64,000 nt of DNA, from contig JAZKDE010000033.1 in the NCBI GenBank assembly GCA_040387735.1, positions 1 to 64,000 of the forward strand, in the 5' to 3' direction. Within the stretch, counting starts at the first letter, position 1, and every line of letters starts with the position of its first letter. The notes beneath the pieces are model-generated. The model saw only the letters and a list, made by a program, of their open reading frames with translations. It did no database searches and had not been told where the DNA came from. Below, in pieces: positions 50,929 through 60,080 of this stretch. Both the position numbers and the translations under genes were made by a program. Source of the stretch: Arcicella sp040387735. GTDB lineage: Bacteria > Bacteroidota > Bacteroidia > Cytophagales > Spirosomataceae.

Positions 50929-51138
50929 ATGAAAAATGTAATTTTAGGCTTATCATTATTGGCCTTTGTTGCCAATGTTTCTTTGGCAAATGACAAGGAT
51001 AAAAACAAAAAATGCGAAAAAACAGAAGTAGGCTGTTGCAAGAAAGGCGAAAAAGCTTCTAAATGTTGTGCAGATACAGAAAAAGAAGCGAAACTTGATA
51101 AAAGTGCAGTAAAAAAATCAATAAAAAAAGCGGCTTAA
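50929..51138 (+). CDS. Small secreted Cys/Lys-rich protein
   Basis: A protein of 69 residues. The signal peptide MKNVILGLSLLAFVANVSLA is 20 residues long. The mature part of 49 residues has five Cys (C29, C36-C37, C46-C47) and about 16 Lys. The pattern C-x6-CC-x8-CC resembles no family I recognise and could bind metal ions or form disulfides. It ends in KKSIKKAA. A terminator at 51158-51195 and a divergent neighbour support a separate transcription unit. The function is unknown. Confidence 0.8.
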   Translation: MKNVILGLSLLAFVANVSLANDKDKNKKCEKTEVGCCKKGEKASKCCADTEKEAKLDKSAVKKSIKKAA

Positions 51139-51157
51139 TTCTGTAAGTTAAGCTCAA

Positions 51158-51195
51158 AATAAAAGAGACGGTGAATATCACTGTCTCTTTTATTT
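51158..51195. terminator. Bidirectional intrinsic terminator
   Basis: AAAAGAGACGGTGA pairs with TCACTGTCTCTTTT across ATA, with A and T runs outside. It serves the Cys/Lys-rich gene and the convergent transglutaminase gene. Confidence 0.9.
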
Positions 51196-51219
51196 TATAA
51201 GCATTTGTGCCGACAAAAG

Positions 51220-52002
51220 TTATTTCACTTCTTCTGCCGAAACATACATATTAATTAATTCAATTTCTCCGAATTGAGTCGCAAAAGCCACATCATTGGC
51301 ATCCCGACCGTAAGCAAGTACTACTCGATTTCCCTTGGGTGAATCCTGGGTTGCATCGAAAGTGTACCATTGATCACCAATATACGCCTCAAACCAAGCA
51401 TGTAAATCCATTGGTTTGAGTTCGTATAGATAACCAACTACCATACGAGCAGGAATATTCAAACTCCGACAAAGTGCCATACACAAATGCGTAAAATCAC
51501 GACAAACCCCAATACGACTTTGACTCACATCAAAAGCTGAGGTTGACGATGAACTATGGCCGTATTCAAAAAGAATATTATCCTTCACCCATTGCCGAAT
51601 AGCATCAACTTGGGCGTAACCCCATGGCAGATTTTGGGTAATTTCATTGGCAAGGTCAAATAATTTATCTATTTCACAATATCGGCTTGAAAGCAAATAA
51701 ATAAGAATATCATCGGGAAGATTTTCAATGGAAACAAAATCAGCCTCAAAGTTTACGTCAAGTTGGTCTTTAGTTTCTACAATGGCAGAAGTATTGATGG
51801 AAAATTTTCCGACTGGACTACTAAGTCGTTGGCATAAATTTCCATATAAATCTTTGTATTGCGTGAATGGTAAGTTAGGAGTAAGGAAAAAACTTTCTTC
51901 AATTACGTGCTGATTTAATCCGCTTTGTGGGCGGAGCATCAAAATTAGAGGTACATTTTCTTGTGAATCATAATCGAGCTGGCAAGCAACTTTTAATTTC
52001 AT
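51220..52002 (-). CDS. Transglutaminase-like family protein
   Basis: A protein of 260 residues, cytoplasmic with no signal peptide. The N-terminal half is the beta-rich bacterial transglutaminase-like domain (LPFTQYKDLYGNLCQRLSSP). The core has the Cys-His-Asp triad in SRIGVCRDFTHLCMALC, DLHAWFEAYIGDQW and TFDATQDSPKGNR. Relatives are peptidases or transferases acting on peptides, often next to other enzymes of peptide modification, which are not present here. Substrate unknown. Confidence 0.9.
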   Translation of the reverse strand: MKLKVACQLDYDSQENVPLILMLRPQSGLNQHVIEESFFLTPNLPFTQYKDLYGNLCQRLSSPVGKFSINTSAIVETKDQLDVNFEADFVSIENLPDDILIYLLSSRYCEIDKLFDLANEITQNLPWGYAQVDAIRQWVKDNILFEYGHSSSSTSAFDVSQSRIGVCRDFTHLCMALCRSLNIPARMVVGYLYELKPMDLHAWFEAYIGDQWYTFDATQDSPKGNRVVLAYGRDANDVAFATQFGEIELINMYVSAEEVK

Positions 52003-52165
52003 TTGTGTTAGGGAAAATATTGTTTGTAAAGGTAACTTTTTTGAGGGATAGAATTTTTTTCTTACGTGTTAAATTACCCTTTTGCTTATAAATATTTCCT
52101 ATATTGGAGTTTTGGCACTTATAAAAAACCTTTTTTTCTCTTTTTTGCAGAAATTATTGAGATTT

Positions 52166-53791
52166 TCACTCTTTTATGAACTTCACTACATTACTCTTTT
52201 CGTCGTTGCCGACTCTCAAAAAATAAATGCCAGATTGCAATTTTTCGATCGAAATTACCTGAATCTGATTTTTGATGGATTCATTCAAATAACCTCTTCC
52301 CGAAATATCCGTTAAATTGGCTTCGTATTTTTTACCAAAAAAATCATTTAGTTCAAGTATAATTTCATTCTTTGCAGGGTTAGGATATACTCTAAATAAT
52401 TCCGTAATTTCTCCTTGTACCGCTAAAATTTTAAATAAACTTGGAATTCCATAACCTAACTTATTATCAGGATTTGCGTATTGACTTCCCGACTTTCTGG
52501 CTCTATCAATTACTTCCATTGCCGTTAATGTTGGGTTCGCTTGCCAATATCCCGCAATCATTCCGCACAAAATTGGCGATGAAAATGACGTTCCAGAACT
52601 CGTAGTGACGATACCATTAGGAGAAACAACTGCCGCACTTTGCCCCATGGCCACCAAATCAGGTTTAATGCGTTTGTCCGTTGGAATCCCCAACGAACTA
52701 AATGTCGCATACGCTTTGGTAGCCGTAACTGCCCCAACCGAAATCACCGAATCGGCATCGGCGGGTGTTCCAATGTATTGCCAAGCGTCATTTCCTTCAT
52801 TACCCGCACTAATTACACAAATGATTCCAACGGCCGCTGCCCAATCCGCCGCACGGGCAGCAATTGTGGTATTTCCATTTAAATCAGCGTAGGTATGATC
52901 AGTTTTAGCATCGTCAAAAGTGGTATATCCCAGAGACGAATTTATTAAATCAACACCCACACTATCGGCATATTCAGTCGCAAAAAGCCAATTTGCTTCT
53001 TCAATAATATATTCAGAAGCGGCATCTTCCGAACGCAATAATAAGAAAGATGCCTTAGGAGCAGTTCCAATCATGCTTCCTTCCAGATACGCTCCCATGC
53101 ACGAAAGAACTTCCGTTCCGTGGGCATCATCTTCATAAACTGACGTTTCTTTTTTGACAAAATCATACGTTCCAACGATTCTTTTTTCATCAAAAAGTGG
53201 CTTCAAGGCGGGAATATTATTGGCATTATTGAACCCCGCATCCAAAACACCAATCATCATGCCTTCTCCTTTAAAACCCAAATCGTGCATTTTATCCACA
53301 CCAATCATTTCAACTTGGGTTTTAGATAAACCATAATTTAATGTTTGTACGTCGAGTGCTTCAAACTTGGAAGATTTTCTACCCGAACGATTGCTGGGAT
53401 TATCAACAGTACCATTTACTTCTAAACCTTTAACAAATGATAACTTCAAGATGTTTTGCAGATTACTCGCTGAGGTTTCTACCAAAGCAGCATTCATCCA
53501 GCGAGAAGTAAACCAGACCTTTGCTCCCGTCTTTTTAATTTCTGAAATATAGGCGGGATTAACGGGTAAATCTCGTGTTTTAACCGTTATTGCCTGTTTT
53601 TGACGACGACTCACCGACCGCTGTGAAAGGAACTCTAAAGGATTTGAAACCGAATACGGAGTGTTATTTTTATCCTTAAAAGTAATTAAATACTTAGCGG
53701 GAGATTGAGCAAAACAGTTTGCAGTAAACAATAAACAGTAAACTGAAAGTATCCAGAAAACTAAAAATTCAGCTTGTTTATACCTTTTCAA
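52166..53791 (-). CDS. Secreted S8 (subtilisin-like) peptidase with T9SS sorting domain
   Basis: A protein of 541 residues from the TTG at 53789-53791. This start gives the signal peptide KRYKQAEFLVFWILSVYCLL ending FTANCFAQ and has AAAGGAG seven bases upstream. The longer ATG frame from 53908 would start inside the upstream lipoprotein gene and read repeat DNA. The triad is IGVLDAGFNNA (Asp), DDAHGTEVLSCM (His) and SSGTSFSSPILCG (Ser). The end (VYPNPAKNEIILELNDF) is a T9SS signal. It should be exported and act on extracellular proteins. Confidence 0.9.
   Translation of the reverse strand: MKRYKQAEFLVFWILSVYCLLFTANCFAQSPAKYLITFKDKNNTPYSVSNPLEFLSQRSVSRRQKQAITVKTRDLPVNPAYISEIKKTGAKVWFTSRWMNAALVETSASNLQNILKLSFVKGLEVNGTVDNPSNRSGRKSSKFEALDVQTLNYGLSKTQVEMIGVDKMHDLGFKGEGMMIGVLDAGFNNANNIPALKPLFDEKRIVGTYDFVKKETSVYEDDAHGTEVLSCMGAYLEGSMIGTAPKASFLLLRSEDAASEYIIEEANWLFATEYADSVGVDLINSSLGYTTFDDAKTDHTYADLNGNTTIAARAADWAAAVGIICVISAGNEGNDAWQYIGTPADADSVISVGAVTATKAYATFSSLGIPTDKRIKPDLVAMGQSAAVVSPNGIVTTSSGTSFSSPILCGMIAGYWQANPTLTAMEVIDRARKSGSQYANPDNKLGYGIPSLFKILAVQGEITELFRVYPNPAKNEIILELNDFFGKKYEANLTDISGRGYLNESIKNQIQVISIEKLQSGIYFLRVGNDEKSNVVKFIKE
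53706..53745. repeat. CAGTAAACAATAAACAGTAAACTG repeat encoding a signal-peptide core
   Basis: Plus strand AACAGTTTGCAGTAAACAAT followed by AAACAGTAAACTG. On the minus strand it codes for SVYCLLFTANC of the subtilase signal peptide. It is closely similar to 14494-14537. Confidence 0.7.
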
Positions 53792-53819
53792 ACCCTCGTC
53801 TCCTTTAGTTAATATCACT

Positions 53820-53860
53820 TCCCTGATAACTGATAACGGATAATTGCCCACCGCTAAATG
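53820..53860. repeat. CTGATAACTGATAACGGATA dispersed repeat
   Basis: It lies in the leader between the lipoprotein gene and the TTG start of the subtilase. The core ACTGATAACTG family is shared with 39675-39760 and 45895-45966. Confidence 0.55.
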
Positions 53861-53864
53861 TTCA

Positions 53865-54554
53865 CTATTTCCCATAGCTTTTAATTTTTTGAATATATTT
53901 TGTACCAAAATCTATTTTCCCTTTCCCCAAACAATCACCAGAATTACAATATGAAATGGTCACCTTTTCTTGAAAAACCAAGCCAATTCCTTCGGCGTAC
54001 ACTTCAACCCTCCTTTTTAAATCAACTAAGGTTGAATCATTTTGTTGAATAACACTTAACGTCTTCGCAAAATTTTGTCCATTAACTTGAAATACCTGAT
54101 TGACATTTTTCATTTCGTAAGTATCATTTCCCAAAGAATTATAAGCATTCCCATCCCATTTCAAACCTTCTTTTATCGGGAAAACCAACTTTACAAACGT
54201 TACATTATTTTCGGTTTTATAAGCTTTATCAATTGCTTTCTTTGCGGTAAAAATAGAGTCAATAACCCAGTTTTGTGTTTCATTTGCTCGACGATACCGT
54301 TCAATTCGTAATGCTTCTATGCCATCCAAATCATTAAAAAATGAAGCGTTTACTTCTTTTAATTGGTAGTTTTTCGTGGTGATTACTCCTGTGAGTGCGT
54401 ACTGAGTTTCATTCACGTCATAAATTACTGCTTGTCCGATTAATGGATAGAAAAATGAAACGCCAGTTTGAGGCGGACTCACACACTCGCAAGACTCTGA
54501 TTGACAAGACCATAGCGAAATAATCAACAAAACAAAAGGGGTAAAAACTGTCAT
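53865..54554 (-). CDS. Lipoprotein of unknown function
   Basis: A protein of 229 residues from the ATG at 54552-54554. The signal peptide FTPFVLLIISLWSC ends in a lipobox Cys, followed by QSESCECVSPP, so three cysteines lie close to the lipid anchor. The rest is beta-rich (ETQYALTGVITTKNYQLK and NQVFQVNGQNFAKTLSVIQQ). No family is recognised. It lies between the M61 peptidase gene, upstream, and the subtilase gene, so the three could share a transcript. Confidence 0.75.
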   Translation of the reverse strand: MTVFTPFVLLIISLWSCQSESCECVSPPQTGVSFFYPLIGQAVIYDVNETQYALTGVITTKNYQLKEVNASFFNDLDGIEALRIERYRRANETQNWVIDSIFTAKKAIDKAYKTENNVTFVKLVFPIKEGLKWDGNAYNSLGNDTYEMKNVNQVFQVNGQNFAKTLSVIQQNDSTLVDLKRRVEVYAEGIGLVFQEKVTISYCNSGDCLGKGKIDFGTKYIQKIKSYGK

Positions 54555-54621
54555 AGCTTTTACCCACTTTGTGTACTTTCCATTAAAATAACGATATTTC
54601 ACCGCTGTATTCACGTTCATT

Positions 54622-56493
54622 TTATTTTTCTGAAGGGACTAACCAAGCATTTTGTAATTTTAATTGCTCATCAGTTGGCGTTTCCATAGGCGATAAAATA
54701 TTTTTCTCCTCCACTTCTGGAATAAATAATTTAGCCGAAAGTTTAGTTTCAACTTTCTTATCACCATCCTTACGAATGACTACAAAATTGACTTCATCAC
54801 CTTCCTTAGAATTTGCCATAAATTCACTACGAGTTGTTCTAAAAGCGGTTAAATCCAATTTTTGACCGTTTAAAGTTACTAATTCATCCCCCGCTTTAAA
54901 GCCTAATTTCTTTCCAAATTCGTCAATTCCATCTTCATCAATGATAAAAACGCCTTTTGTATCTGGATTAATTCCTAAATTATACACTGAAAAACCCAAG
55001 GTTTTCTCTTTCTTCTTTCTGCTCTTCAAATAGTCAATTCCTACACTTTTAAAAGTTTCTTGAATAGGAAGTGGCTCTTTTCCTTCCACATATTTAGTAA
55101 AAAACTGACGAATTTCTGGAAATTTACTTACTTCCGTAATTTTATCGAATAACTCATCATCATTAAACGATTTTTCCTTTCCGTAATATTTAGACAAATC
55201 ACGCATTAGGTTTTGCGTTCCATATTTTCCGCCTGACAATTGACGTAATTTAATATCCAAACACATTCCGATTAACGCTCCTTTCTCGTACACATTTTGA
55301 TATTGATCTTTGTATTTCTCCAACACATCCGCCGACATCACCGTGAAAGGAATATCATCTTTATAGCGGTCATTCATGTTGCTAACTTTCGATTTTAACA
55401 TATTCAAATACATCGGTAAATCAATCAAATTATACTTCATTTGCATGTGTCCCGCTGCGTATTCAGTCATTCCTTCGTACATCCAAAGGTGTTTAGACAT
55501 TTTGGGTTTGTTAAAATCAAACTCTCCAATCTCATAAGAGTGAATACTTAAAGGCGTAACAATATGGAAAAATTCGTGCGAACAAACGTCTTTTACCGTC
55601 TGTGAAAGTTCGTCAGAAGAAGCTTCTGGCAAATAATAGAACGAAGAGTATGAATGTTCTAAAGCACCATAACTACCATTTTTCAAATTATCCGAAAGCA
55701 CAATTACAAAAGCATATTTTTTGATGGGCAAAGTACCACCCAAATACTCTTTTTGAGCTTCCAAAAGGGTCTTTACATTAGCCGCAATCTCAACCGAAGT
55801 TGCTTTTTTATTGGGCGAAAATACCGAAATTAAAATATCGGCTCCACCCACTTTCAAAATGGTTGTATCGGGCAGACAATACATGATTGGTGCATCCACC
55901 AAATCATTATAATTTGGCACAATAAAAGTATCATTTTTCGCATCCGACTTGGCAGCCGTTAATGAAGTTGCTCCGTAAAAACCCGCTGGTTTCGTAAAAG
56001 TCACTTCATAAGTTTGGCGTTTCATATCGTTGAAATACCCAATAAAACCGTGCGTATTGATGGCAAACAATTTATTCTCTTCAATGTCCGTTCCTGCTGG
56101 TTCGAAAACGTATTCACCCGAGATTTCTGGAGAATCCCAAGTGTCATCAACTAAGTACGTAATTTTATTGAGACTTTTTGCTCCTTTAATTTTGTAGCTA
56201 TTTTTATCTAATTTATCAACCGAAAGAGCTTTTCCTTTTTCGTCAAAAGCCTTAAATTCAGACACATATCGACCAAAATCATAATTTGCATAGGTTCCAG
56301 GAACAATTTTGGGCATATTATAAATCACTTCGTCTTTAGCAATCTTGGGTGTAATTAACGATACTTCCAATTTATCATTTTGGACTTTGGTCAAATCAAT
56401 AAAAAATTGATAATTGGCATTTTGTGAAACCTTCTGAGCGAAAGTATTTAGGCATAAAAAGAGTGCCGCAAGCGTTAAAAAATTGAATTTCAT
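54622..56493 (-). CDS. M61 family metallopeptidase with PDZ domain
   Basis: A protein of 623 residues. A signal peptide (FNFLTLAALFLCLNTFAQ) precedes the N-terminal beta domain (KIVPGTYANYDFGRYVSEFK). The zinc site is CSHEFFHIVTPLSIHS, with a downstream Glu in WMYEGMTEYAAGHMQMKYN. A PDZ domain occupies about 500-600 (GFKAGDELVTLNGQKLDLT). It is a glycyl-aminopeptidase-like enzyme in the periplasm or on the surface. Its 3' end is two bases from the extended frame of the lipoprotein gene. Confidence 0.92.
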   Translation of the reverse strand: MKFNFLTLAALFLCLNTFAQKVSQNANYQFFIDLTKVQNDKLEVSLITPKIAKDEVIYNMPKIVPGTYANYDFGRYVSEFKAFDEKGKALSVDKLDKNSYKIKGAKSLNKITYLVDDTWDSPEISGEYVFEPAGTDIEENKLFAINTHGFIGYFNDMKRQTYEVTFTKPAGFYGATSLTAAKSDAKNDTFIVPNYNDLVDAPIMYCLPDTTILKVGGADILISVFSPNKKATSVEIAANVKTLLEAQKEYLGGTLPIKKYAFVIVLSDNLKNGSYGALEHSYSSFYYLPEASSDELSQTVKDVCSHEFFHIVTPLSIHSYEIGEFDFNKPKMSKHLWMYEGMTEYAAGHMQMKYNLIDLPMYLNMLKSKVSNMNDRYKDDIPFTVMSADVLEKYKDQYQNVYEKGALIGMCLDIKLRQLSGGKYGTQNLMRDLSKYYGKEKSFNDDELFDKITEVSKFPEIRQFFTKYVEGKEPLPIQETFKSVGIDYLKSRKKKEKTLGFSVYNLGINPDTKGVFIIDEDGIDEFGKKLGFKAGDELVTLNGQKLDLTAFRTTRSEFMANSKEGDEVNFVVIRKDGDKKVETKLSAKLFIPEVEEKNILSPMETPTDEQLKLQNAWLVPSEK

Positions 56494-56586
56494 TCGTTTC
56501 GATGAGTTTTATAAAATAAAGTTTGCAAGATAATAATCTTTGATGGGATATTAACGAAGAAAATGGGTGAAAGGTACTTCACAAAG

Positions 56587-56617
56587 TAAAAAAGCCTGAT
56601 TTTTGAAATCAGGCTTT
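56587..56617 (-). terminator. Intrinsic terminator of the VioB-like operon
   Basis: AAAAGCCTGATTT pairs with AAATCAGGCTTTT. On the minus strand a T run follows. It lies after the ferritin-like gene. Confidence 0.88.
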
Positions 56618-56634
56618 TGAAGAGATGCAGTTGA

Positions 56635-57707
56635 TTAAGACAATAAAAAGGCTTCGGAACTTACAAACTCAAAGGATGGCCCAACATTATAACCTGCTTT
56701 TCCAGGAAATGACATGGTACACAGTTTTTCAGCGGCAAGTTTAATATCAAACATAATACCGATGCTTTTGTCCAAATTCTTTGGATGTCCGTTAAATACG
56801 TGATGTAATGCGTCTAACAAAGAATAATAGCTGCTATTAAACTCATTCATACGATTTTTGGCTTCTGAATTATCAGGAAGCATATCGGTTTTCGTGTTCG
56901 GGAAAATTGGATAAACACCCGTAGCATCAAAAGGAANNNNNNNNNNAAAGGAATTGCTTCTCCTGTAAACGAATAACCGTTGGGCGAATCGGGATTTTGC
57001 ACCAATCTTTTTCCGTAATAAAGTTCTTCAAAACGATAATAATGAGCATACTCATGTTCGCCACCCAAAGGCGAATCCGTAGTTCCTTCTCCTTGGTCAA
57101 TGATAATATTGATGGCATCAATAGCATTTTTTTTGTAAATAATCGGATATAAAACTTCCGAAGAAAAGAAGTTTGACGTTACTTGTTTATGCTCATGACC
57201 CGGTAATTTTTCGGGAGCTATTTCATCAATTTTTTGTTGAATTGCTTGATAAAATGCCCCAATAGTTGAAAATGTTGGCAATGCTTTTGCCATCAACGTT
57301 GGAAATATAATCGGATTTTCGGGTTCTTCGATTTCCATAAAAACATTTTTCACCAAATCTGTCGAGTACATTTCAAGCCCCACGACCAAACTTGTACCTC
57401 CAATTCCCATTGGTAAATTTCCAGGGTAATCAGGCACAAAATGCTTCGTATTTATTTTCGGATGCCCTCCCAAAGCATTTAAAATATTTGCCGAAATACT
57501 CATGTGAAGCATTTCTTCCACTACAATCGAGTGAATAATAGCTCTTTGTACCTTATTCATATTCGGTTTCAACGAATACATGGCAGTCAAATACGGAGGA
57601 ATCGTAGAATGTTCTAACTCAATGGCTTTTTGAAGAAGAAAATGTAACTCAGGTAAAGAGCTTGCCTCCTGAGCCATTTGCACGTATTTTGAATCTATTT
57701 TTAACAT
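56635..57707 (-). CDS. VioB-type ferritin-like protein (interrupted by a 10-N gap)
   Basis: Merging the flanks across the gap on their shared AAAGGAA gives one frame of 351 residues, reading GEAIPFDATGVYPIFPN. The fold is the ferritin-like domain found at the C-terminus of VioB. Metal-ligand-like clusters are AIELEHSTIPPYLTAMY, VVEEMLHMSISANIL and GGEHEYAHYYRFEELYYG. VioB and relatives join two imine molecules in violacein or rebeccamycin synthesis. No VioA-like oxidase is near, so the substrate is unknown. It is the last gene of a three-gene operon, 12 bp after the 648-residue protein. Confidence 0.82.
56937..56946. other. Assembly gap (10 N) inside the ferritin-like gene
   Basis: The left flank ends AAAGGAA and the right flank begins AAAGGAA. 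Collapsing the seven bases removes the gap and restores the frame. Confidence 0.9.
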
Positions 57708-57719
57708 TTCAAGGTCAGA

Positions 57720-59666
57720 TTAAAGGTTTTCAAATAAATTAGTAATACTCGGAAAAGCTGGCATTGAGCCATTTTTAGATTTTACCGCCTCCTTATATTT
57801 TAACTGATTATTGGTTAAAGGCGTATCGGGTGAGACTGGATTTTCGGTGGATGGTTTTTCGTTCTTAACAACCTGCTCAATTCCTGTCAATTCAATTATT
57901 GGCTCATCAAGCCATTTGAGAATGGTATTTCGCTTAGTATCGGAGAGGTCACGGGTTACGGGCATGTGCATCGTGTCATGTATATCACGAGAAAAAGCGA
58001 ATTTTAAAATCTCTTTTTTCAGAATCAAATCATTAGGATTGGCTAAATTGACCAAATATTTACTCATAATTGGGTACAAATTAGCATATTGAATCATGGT
58101 TGGGGCTATATCATCCCAAATTGGTTTGTCTGGGACCGCAAAATAATCACGCAAATGCACAATGATATTTTCGATACCCATTGCAGGGTCAATAATCGGG
58201 AGATTATAATCTATGGTATAAATCTGACCGTCAATGTAAACTCTCGGGCTATAAATGGCATTTCCTTGAATAGATAATTGCCCAAAGCCCTTTCCATTCG
58301 TCGTAACACTCGATTGGAAGGTTATACCATACGGAGGAAAGTTATTACCATAAATCTCACAAGTTGGATTTTGATAACTGATTGGAGTGTTTGGGGTTGG
58401 CGGTTCTAAAGCAATTTGAATCGTTGTATCGGGTAAAGGATTTCCCCACTGATAAGTGTAAAAATCAACCAGTTGAGTATTACCAAAATCAAGTCTTTGA
58501 ACAAAATTATCGGCTCTAACCAATAAGCCATTTATTGATTCTCGAGCTAAAAGTGAATATTGAGTATTATCTTTTACTGATTGAGAAAGTAATACTAACT
58601 GATTATTTGTCAGTAATTCTACTACGCTATCCGATAAATTATTGAAAGTAACAACGCCACCTGTGGCATTGAGCCAGCCTAAACCCTGCTGATAATTTAC
58701 TTCTCCAATCAATAAGAAATCATCGGTGGATAATGTTTGCGGGGCTGAAGATACCGCATTATTTAACGATTGATTTGATACTCCAACGACCAGTGTATTT
58801 GTTATACTAATTGAACCTAAAGCATCCGAAATCGGGAAACTGTTACCTAAATCAAGCGTTACTCTTTTGTTCGTAGCCTCAAACAAAAAATTACTTACAC
58901 CATAAGCAACCACTGGATTATGCGGTTGTGGTGAAGGATTCAAATCAAGCGTTCCGTACATTCTTCTACAAGCGGCAAAAGTCTTAGGTTCATCTTCAAA
59001 CCAAGGGCCAATTGTGCCTAAAATTTTTCCCAATGAAAAGCGTCCGTCGTCTGCGTGATTGTAATAATATCCAAAAGCATTGAGATTAATACTCAATTTA
59101 TCACCTTGAGTTGTATTTTTTAATTCACTTAGAAAAGGCGATTCATCAACCTTTTTTCCCCAAACAATATTCGTCAAAACTGACGTCCACGAAGCACCCA
59201 TAGGTTGCCCATTTACTTTTGCACCCGAAAACTGTCTTAATTGAATATCTCTAAAACAAGTAGGATCAATATCAGCCCTTAAAAGAAGTTCATTTTCTGG
59301 TGTACAAATCCTTAACTGAACGCACCACAAAGCAGAAACCATCTGAGCATCGGGGTCTAAATCCAACATTTTACCCGTTGGCCGACCTTCGGAACCTGCT
59401 ACTATTTGACCAAGAATTATGTCTGCGTTGGGGTCAGACAATGATTCACCATTGGGCATCGTTACTTGTTGGACAATGCAATTTTTGAAATTGAAAACAG
59501 CCCCTCCTTCAGGATTCCACCAACCATTGGTAGAACCTTTACCAAATTCTTGAAAATTAGGCTGGAAAGTAGCAATATTATAATGCGTAACATCATTATT
59601 GACGGTTGAAACATCCGAGAGGAAATCACCCGAGAAGACTAATCTTGGAGAATGTAAATAAGACAT
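57720..59666 (-). CDS. VioB N-terminal-like protein of 648 residues
   Basis: No signal peptide. It opens with SYLHSPRLVFSGDFLSDVST, comparable to the LDFPRIHFRG start of VioB. In the middle, AACRRMYGTLDLNPSPQPHN with PVVAYGVSNFLFE and RVTLDLGNSFPIS match phrases of the VioB N-terminal region as I remember it (NMSTPPQPNSP and LNLACAIPFS). The C-terminal part (IENIIVHLRDYFAVPD and FSRDIHDTMHMPVTRDLSDT) has several His residues. In violacein synthesis this region and the ferritin-like domain are one protein; here they are two genes. The function is inferred, and the product may bind heme. It lies 30 bp after the NTF2-like gene. Confidence 0.7.
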   Translation of the reverse strand: MSYLHSPRLVFSGDFLSDVSTVNNDVTHYNIATFQPNFQEFGKGSTNGWWNPEGGAVFNFKNCIVQQVTMPNGESLSDPNADIILGQIVAGSEGRPTGKMLDLDPDAQMVSALWCVQLRICTPENELLLRADIDPTCFRDIQLRQFSGAKVNGQPMGASWTSVLTNIVWGKKVDESPFLSELKNTTQGDKLSINLNAFGYYYNHADDGRFSLGKILGTIGPWFEDEPKTFAACRRMYGTLDLNPSPQPHNPVVAYGVSNFLFEATNKRVTLDLGNSFPISDALGSISITNTLVVGVSNQSLNNAVSSAPQTLSTDDFLLIGEVNYQQGLGWLNATGGVVTFNNLSDSVVELLTNNQLVLLSQSVKDNTQYSLLARESINGLLVRADNFVQRLDFGNTQLVDFYTYQWGNPLPDTTIQIALEPPTPNTPISYQNPTCEIYGNNFPPYGITFQSSVTTNGKGFGQLSIQGNAIYSPRVYIDGQIYTIDYNLPIIDPAMGIENIIVHLRDYFAVPDKPIWDDIAPTMIQYANLYPIMSKYLVNLANPNDLILKKEILKFAFSRDIHDTMHMPVTRDLSDTKRNTILKWLDEPIIELTGIEQVVKNEKPSTENPVSPDTPLTNNQLKYKEAVKSKNGSMPAFPSITNLFENL

Positions 59667-59696
59667 AGTTTTAGGTTTTAAAAATTAAGACATTCA

Positions 59697-60080
59697 TTAA
59701 CTAATGGTATTCCAAATCACGAAGTTTTGTAACCAGACTCCTTTATACTTTTTATAGACCCATAAAATTCTTCCAATTTCAGAAGCTTTCTCTCCCGTTT
59801 GTTTGTCCGTAGTAGTTTGATGATAAATACTCCACTCGTAAGCCATATCTCCTTTAATATCAACACTTTGAGCCTTATAACTTATTTCAATAGTAAATGC
59901 GTCAAACCAAGATTTGAGGAATGCTACTCCCGCCGTTTTACCAATAATAACGGGTGTATCAGGAACAATTACAGTAATATCATCCGCCATGATTGATGCC
60001 ATTAAAGCCAGATTTCCTGTATTTTCAGACTCTTGAATAATAAGTCGAATCTTATCAATTTGTGATTGTTGTGTATTCAT
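59697..60080 (-). CDS. SnoaL/NTF2-like small protein
   Basis: A protein of 127 residues with the cone-shaped fold used by SnoaL cyclases and DUF4440 proteins. It starts with a helix pair (IDKIRLIIQESENTGNLALM) then MADDITVIVPDTPVIIGKTA. WYKKYKG-like text occurs near the end (RILWVYKKYKGVWLQNFVIW). It is the first gene of the operon with the two VioB-like genes. In other clusters such proteins are cyclases or isomerases acting on a reactive intermediate, which would suit this operon but is not shown. Confidence 0.8.
   Translation of the reverse strand: MNTQQSQIDKIRLIIQESENTGNLALMASIMADDITVIVPDTPVIIGKTAGVAFLKSWFDAFTIEISYKAQSVDIKGDMAYEWSIYHQTTTDKQTGEKASEIGRILWVYKKYKGVWLQNFVIWNTIS

Noticed and set aside
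52605..52892. Overlapping frames on the plus strand, antisense to the subtilase
   Set aside because: They mirror conserved coding sequence of the S8 peptidase with its triad; no start context and no family.
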